Assembly (NCBI GenBank): GCA_900769745.1
Contig: CAAGHX010000247.1
Span: 1-10,649 of the forward strand
DNA from: an uncultured Alistipes sp.
GTDB lineage: Bacteria > Bacteroidota > Bacteroidia > Bacteroidales > Rikenellaceae
Direction: 5' to 3'
Length of the DNA: 10,649 nucleotides
How positions within the stretch are numbered: the stretch's first letter is position 1; each line of letters starts with the position of its first letter. The notes under the pieces are model-generated. The model did no database searches, was not told where the DNA came from, and saw nothing but the letters and a program-made list of their open reading frames with translations. Position numbers and translations under genes: made by a program. Positions 6,605 through 10,649 of the stretch are shown piece by piece.

Positions 6605-9592
6605 ATGCGTAAAAAATTATTCATATTGGCCGCTCTGCTTTTGTGTGGCTGTTTATGGCAGGCGAACGCCCAGACAAACTCTTCTAAGGAGGCTTTGGAG
6701 AGAGCTATTTCGCTCTATAAATTCGATCATTGGACCGAGGCTCGCACCGAGTTGCTGTCACTGCGAGAGAAGCTTTCGTCGATTCGCGACAAGGCGCAGA
6801 TTGAGCAGATTGATTACTACCTAGCACTCTGCGATTCGCAGCTTAAGATGCGTGATGCCGAGAGCCGCATGCGTCGTTTCTTGGCCGAGAATCACGGTTC
6901 GGCATTTGCCAACGAGGTGCAGTTCGCTTTGGGTGCTCACTACTGTATGGTGGGCGACACACTCAACGCCAAGGCCGAGCTTCAGAAGGTCTTCTACGAC
7001 CGCCTCGACACTCAGAACAAAGAGAAGTATGACCTGCGTATGGGTTATATGGCCTTCACCGAGGGTAACTACGACGATGCAAGCCACTATCTGAATCGCA
7101 TTGCCCCAGGCAGCGAGTATGGCGACCACGCCCTCTACTACAAGTCGTATATGGCATACGCTGCGGGCGACTTGGAGAGCGCACGAAACGGATTCACATC
7201 ACTAAGCGACAGCCCACAGTATAGCGACCTTATGCCTTTCTACCTTATGCAGCTCGACTTCAAGGGTGGCAACTACCAGGCGGTAGTCGATAAGGGCGAT
7301 GCTCTCATCGCAGGCACTACCGACGAGCAGGCGCAGCAGATTCGCCGTATGATGTCGGAATCGTGGTTCCAGCTTGGCAACTTTGCTAGCTCGGTTAAGT
7401 ATATGAACGCCTACAAATCTTCGGGTGGAGAGATGGGACGAGTAGAGAACTACATCTTGGGTTACTCGCTCTATCGCCAGACTATCTACGACCAGGCGGG
7501 AGGATATTTGCGTGAGGCTTGCGGTGCCGACGATATGCTTACTCAGAATGCATCATACCACTTGGCCGACTGCTACCTGCGTGCGGGCGACAAGACCAAC
7601 GCTATGCACTCGTTTGCGATGGCCTCTTCGGCTACATTCGACAAGGATATTGCCGAGGATGCTCTGTTCAACTATGGAAAGTTGCAGTATGAGTTGGGTG
7701 GAGGCGTGTTCAACGAGGCGATTAACGTGCTCACACGCTACATCGACCAATACCCATCATCACCTCGCACAAACGAGGCTCATCAGCTCCTGATTGCAGC
7801 CTACTACAACTCGCACAACTACTCTGCGGCTTACGACGCCATCAAGAGCTTGCCAAATCCCGACAACGAGGCTCTGCTTGCGTTGCAGAAGATTGCATAT
7901 TTCAACGGTCTTGACTACTACTCACAGGGTGAGTTGGTTGACGCCGAGGCTTCGCTCACCGAGTCAACAAAGGTGGGCTCAAACGCAAAGTATAGCGCAC
8001 TTGCATCGTTCTGGCTGGGCGAGATTGCCTACTCGAAGGGCGACAGTGGCGTAGCGTTGCAGCGCTACCGCAGTTTCTTGGGTCGCGCTCCAAAGTCGAG
8101 CAAGGAGTATGCTATGGCTCACTACAATATGGGCTACTGCTACTTCAACAGCGAGGAGTTGGAGGCTGCCGGCACAGCATTCGACAAGTTCCTTGCGGCA
8201 TACCCCACTCGCGACAGCTACCGTGCTGACGCACTTAACCGTCGTGGCGATGTGCATTATGCGGCTCGTCGCTTTACCGAAGCAGTGAAGTGTTACGATC
8301 AGGCAACTGAATTGGGAACAATCGAGCGCTACTATGCCGAGTATCAACGTGCCATCACATTGGGCGTACAGAATAAGCGCAGCGAGAAGATTAACCTCTT
8401 GCAGCGTATTGTACGTAGCGACAGAGGTGACTACGTCGATGCTGCCACTTATGAATTGGGCCACACATATATCGCCGACGAGCAATATTCATCGGGCGTT
8501 AAGGTGCTGGAGCAGTTTATCGGCCAATACCCCAATTCGAAGTACTACTCACAGGCTCTGTCTGATTTGGGCCTTGCCTATATGAATTTGGGCCAACGAG
8601 AGAAGGCTTTGGCCTACTACGATATGGTTGTGAAGTCGGCTCCACAATCGTCTCAATCGAAGAGTGCGATGCAGGGTATCCGCGAAATCTATATCTCTCA
8701 GGGCGATGCTGATGCTTACTTCGATTATGCTCAAAAGTTAGGCTTGGAGGGTAACATAAGCCAGATGACCCGCGACTCTATGTCGTATATTGCAGCCCAA
8801 AAGATCTACCTCGAGAATAAGAGCGCAGAGGCCATTAGCAGTTTCTCGAACTACTTGAACAACTATCCAAAGGGTTACTATCGCAACGATGCTCTCTTCT
8901 TCCTGAGTGACTGCTACATCCGTGAGGGTCGTGACGACGACGCCATGAAGAGTCTTTCGGAGCTTGCTGATGAGGGCCACAACCAATATTCAGAGCGAGT
9001 ACTCGACAAACTCTCTTCGATGTACTATAAAAAGAATATGTTCGAGCAGGCCGCTACTGCATATCGCTCACTCTACGACGAGGCATCAACTTCATCGGCC
9101 AAGATAAACGCCGCATCGGGCTATGTGGCCTCAAGCTTGAAGTATGCTGACGACGAGGCCTTGATTAAGATGGCCGACGATGTGGAGAAGATGGCCGAGG
9201 TGAACGACGTGGCACGCCGCAAGTCGCAGTATGCCAAAGCGAGCATCCTCAACCGTCAGGGCAAGGAGAAGGAGGCGATGACAATCTATAAACGCTTGAG
9301 CTCAGAAGTCAAGAGCGCCGAGGGTGCTGAGGCTCGATTCCGAGTAATCGAGGCCGAGTTCAAGGCTAAGAATTACGACAAAGCCGAGAAGATGGTTTAT
9401 GACTTCTCAGATAGCAAAACCCCTCAGAACTACTGGTTGGCAAAATCATTTATCCTATTGGGCGACATCTATTTGGCTCGTCAAGATGGATTCCAGGCTC
9501 GTGCCACATACCAGAGTGTCGTTGATGGTTACTCGCCTGCCGACGACGGAATTGTAGCTGAGGCTAAGAGTAGAATCGCTAAAATGAATTAG
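6605..9592 (+). CDS. Large exported tetratricopeptide-repeat protein
   Basis: The protein has 995 residues. An N-terminal signal (MRKKLFILAALLLCGCLWQANAQ) is followed almost entirely by helical TPR-like units with no other domain. Clear units start near residues 102 (ALGAHYCMVGDTLNAKAEL), 464 (SFWLGEIAYSKGDSGVALQ), 501 (HYNMGYCYFNSEELEAAG), 538 (LNRRGDVHYAARRFTEAV), 610 (TYELGHTYIADEQYSSGV), 647 (LSDLGLAYMNLGQREKAL) and 759 (LFFLSDCYIREGRDDDAM). Many units end in a 'YP.S' turn, as in the YbgF/BamD-like periplasmic repeats. TPR arrays bind proteins, so a scaffold or chaperone role at the outer membrane is likely. The signal is ambiguous: LLLCGC resembles a lipobox with an unusual Cys at -2, while ANA|Q fits signal peptidase I. 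The next gene begins 3 bases after the stop and encodes an outer-membrane barrel-like protein, so the two probably act together. I do not recognise a specific named member. Confidence 0.88.
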   Translation: MRKKLFILAALLLCGCLWQANAQTNSSKEALERAISLYKFDHWTEARTELLSLREKLSSIRDKAQIEQIDYYLALCDSQLKMRDAESRMRRFLAENHGSAFANEVQFALGAHYCMVGDTLNAKAELQKVFYDRLDTQNKEKYDLRMGYMAFTEGNYDDASHYLNRIAPGSEYGDHALYYKSYMAYAAGDLESARNGFTSLSDSPQYSDLMPFYLMQLDFKGGNYQAVVDKGDALIAGTTDEQAQQIRRMMSESWFQLGNFASSVKYMNAYKSSGGEMGRVENYILGYSLYRQTIYDQAGGYLREACGADDMLTQNASYHLADCYLRAGDKTNAMHSFAMASSATFDKDIAEDALFNYGKLQYELGGGVFNEAINVLTRYIDQYPSSPRTNEAHQLLIAAYYNSHNYSAAYDAIKSLPNPDNEALLALQKIAYFNGLDYYSQGELVDAEASLTESTKVGSNAKYSALASFWLGEIAYSKGDSGVALQRYRSFLGRAPKSSKEYAMAHYNMGYCYFNSEELEAAGTAFDKFLAAYPTRDSYRADALNRRGDVHYAARRFTEAVKCYDQATELGTIERYYAEYQRAITLGVQNKRSEKINLLQRIVRSDRGDYVDAATYELGHTYIADEQYSSGVKVLEQFIGQYPNSKYYSQALSDLGLAYMNLGQREKALAYYDMVVKSAPQSSQSKSAMQGIREIYISQGDADAYFDYAQKLGLEGNISQMTRDSMSYIAAQKIYLENKSAEAISSFSNYLNNYPKGYYRNDALFFLSDCYIREGRDDDAMKSLSELADEGHNQYSERVLDKLSSMYYKKNMFEQAATAYRSLYDEASTSSAKINAASGYVASSLKYADDEALIKMADDVEKMAEVNDVARRKSQYAKASILNRQGKEKEAMTIYKRLSSEVKSAEGAEARFRVIEAEFKAKNYDKAEKMVYDFSDSKTPQNYWLAKSFILLGDIYLARQDGFQARATYQSVVDGYSPADDGIVAEAKSRIAKMN

Positions 9593-9595
9593 TCT

Positions 9596-10649
9596 ATGAG
9601 AAAGTTAGCATATATTATTGTCTTGATGTTGGCTCTGCCAGCCGTTGCCTCGGCTCAGGTTGCCAAGCAGGTGGAGGTATCGAAGGATTATACCCCTTCA
9701 ATCAATTCGGCCCAGAAACTCACTATCGTTCCCGATATGACCGATACTGTGAAGATGCGCCCCGATATCGACTACACCATCACACCCCGCTCTTACCAAA
9801 CGTCGCTAATGACGCAGAACTTCAAGCCTGCGACAATCTCATATTGGGATTTTAAGCGTCCACGTCCTTACTATGTAAAGGCTGCAGCAGGTGCGCCCCT
9901 CGCATCGGAGGCCGATGCTTATATCTCGACATTCAAGAAAGATAAGGGCTACGCTATGCTCTACCTCAACCATTGGGGCGATTACCGCAAGCGTCCAACA
10001 CTCACAGGCGAGTTGAGCGAGAATGGTCGTGTGGAGATGAGCAACCGCTTGGGTGGTCGTGCAGGATTGTTTGCCGGCCCACGCCAGTTGGAGTTCGACA
10101 TCTATGCCGACGAGCAGATGCGCCACCGCTACCCCACAACGGGCGAGCTTATCCACTTCGGCAAGGCCGATGCGAAGCTGCGCTTTGGTGACGACTTCAC
10201 CGATTTGAGCCGCTGGAACTTCAACATCGAGGTTGCAGGCGGGCTATTCACCGACCTCTATCGCAAGGAGGGCTTCAACGAGTCGGATCTCTCGGCTAAT
10301 GTGGCCGTAGCGAAGATGATTGGAAAGCACGTGTTGCGTATCCACGCTGGCTACGATGGCGTATTTGGCGCCAAGGCGCTGAGCGACTACAAGAGCAACG
10401 GCTTGATGGCAGGTGCACGATATGGCATTACACGCGAGCGTTTCGAGTTCCTGCTCGGAGCCGATTACCACCACGATAATGTGTCGAACAACACCGATTC
10501 ACCTCACCATATCTTCCCATACTTACGTATGACGTGGAAGAACAAGTCGAAGGGCTTTGTGCCATTTGTCGAGGTTGATGGTGAGCTGAACCGCAACGAT
10601 TTCGGTACACTTATTTACGATAATCCATTCTTCTCACCAACAGCAACAA
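9596..10649 (+). CDS. Outer-membrane beta-barrel-like protein, N-terminal part (runs off the window)
   Basis: The frame opens at the ATG 9596-9598 and stays open to the window end (351 residues). It starts with a clear signal peptide, cleaved at about ASA|Q (residue 20). Next comes a stretch holding VEVSKDYTPSINSAQKLTIV, DTVKMRPDIDYTITPRSY and PRPYYVKAAAGAPL. From about residue 85 on, alternating amphipathic strands with aromatic ends and short turns appear, such as YAMLYLNHWGDY, RWNFNIEVAGGLF, HVLRIHAGYDGVF and RFEFLLGADYHH. This is typical of outer-membrane beta-barrels of Bacteroidota, which are often labelled TonB-dependent receptors. I see neither a carboxypeptidase-like domain nor a standard TonB plug in the visible part, so it may be a plug-less barrel. 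It is the second gene of a pair with the TPR protein, with a 3-base gap and likely coupled translation. The substrate or role is not readable from the sequence. Confidence 0.8.
   Translation, partial: MRKLAYIIVLMLALPAVASAQVAKQVEVSKDYTPSINSAQKLTIVPDMTDTVKMRPDIDYTITPRSYQTSLMTQNFKPATISYWDFKRPRPYYVKAAAGAPLASEADAYISTFKKDKGYAMLYLNHWGDYRKRPTLTGELSENGRVEMSNRLGGRAGLFAGPRQLEFDIYADEQMRHRYPTTGELIHFGKADAKLRFGDDFTDLSRWNFNIEVAGGLFTDLYRKEGFNESDLSANVAVAKMIGKHVLRIHAGYDGVFGAKALSDYKSNGLMAGARYGITRERFEFLLGADYHHDNVSNNTDSPHHIFPYLRMTWKNKSKGFVPFVEVDGELNRNDFGTLIYDNPFFSPTAT

Noticed and set aside
7979..8485. A 168-codon - strand open frame within the TPR gene, and several shorter overlapping frames on both strands.
   Set aside because: All lie inside the continuous TPR reading frame, show no family features and have no promoter, so they are shadow frames.

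Overview
The window reads as a stretch of chromosome from a member of the Bacteroidota, most likely the Bacteroidales. Three things support this: promoters of the Bacteroidota type (TTTG or ATTG, about 20 bases, then TAnnTTTG), the absence of clear Shine-Dalgarno sequences before any start, and the protein families present. Base composition is roughly balanced by eye, with frequent TCG, GAG and GGC codons. That would suit an Alistipes-like or related gut lineage, but the genus is inference. I see no mobile elements, tRNA or rRNA genes, CRISPR arrays or signs of recent transfer.

Region 1 (2-4536, + strand) is a tripartite RND efflux operon: the tail of a periplasmic adaptor, a full inner-membrane RND permease, and a TolC-type outer-membrane channel. 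Gaps are 3 and 8 bases. Together they would carry substrates from the inner membrane or periplasm to the outside, driven by the proton gradient. The start of the operon and any regulator lie left of the window.

Region 2 (4537-6032) is a single gene for a secreted GH28-like right-handed beta-helix glycosidase. It has its own well-formed promoter and a hairpin behind it. The aspartates of the family are present, but the His, Arg and Lys of classical polygalacturonases are not at the expected places.

Region 3 (6042-6604) holds a convergent OsmC-family peroxide-detoxification gene on the - strand. A 152-base divergent promoter region follows, with two palindromes that could be regulator sites.

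Region 4 (6605 to the end, + strand) is a two-gene unit. A 995-residue exported TPR protein is followed after 3 bases by an outer-membrane beta-barrel-like protein that runs off the window. The tight coupling suggests that the TPR protein works with, or helps assemble, the barrel protein. Neither has a function I can name, and this pair is the least understood part of the window. Overall the content is ordinary core or near-core Bacteroidota biology, and I found no clear evidence of an entirely new system.
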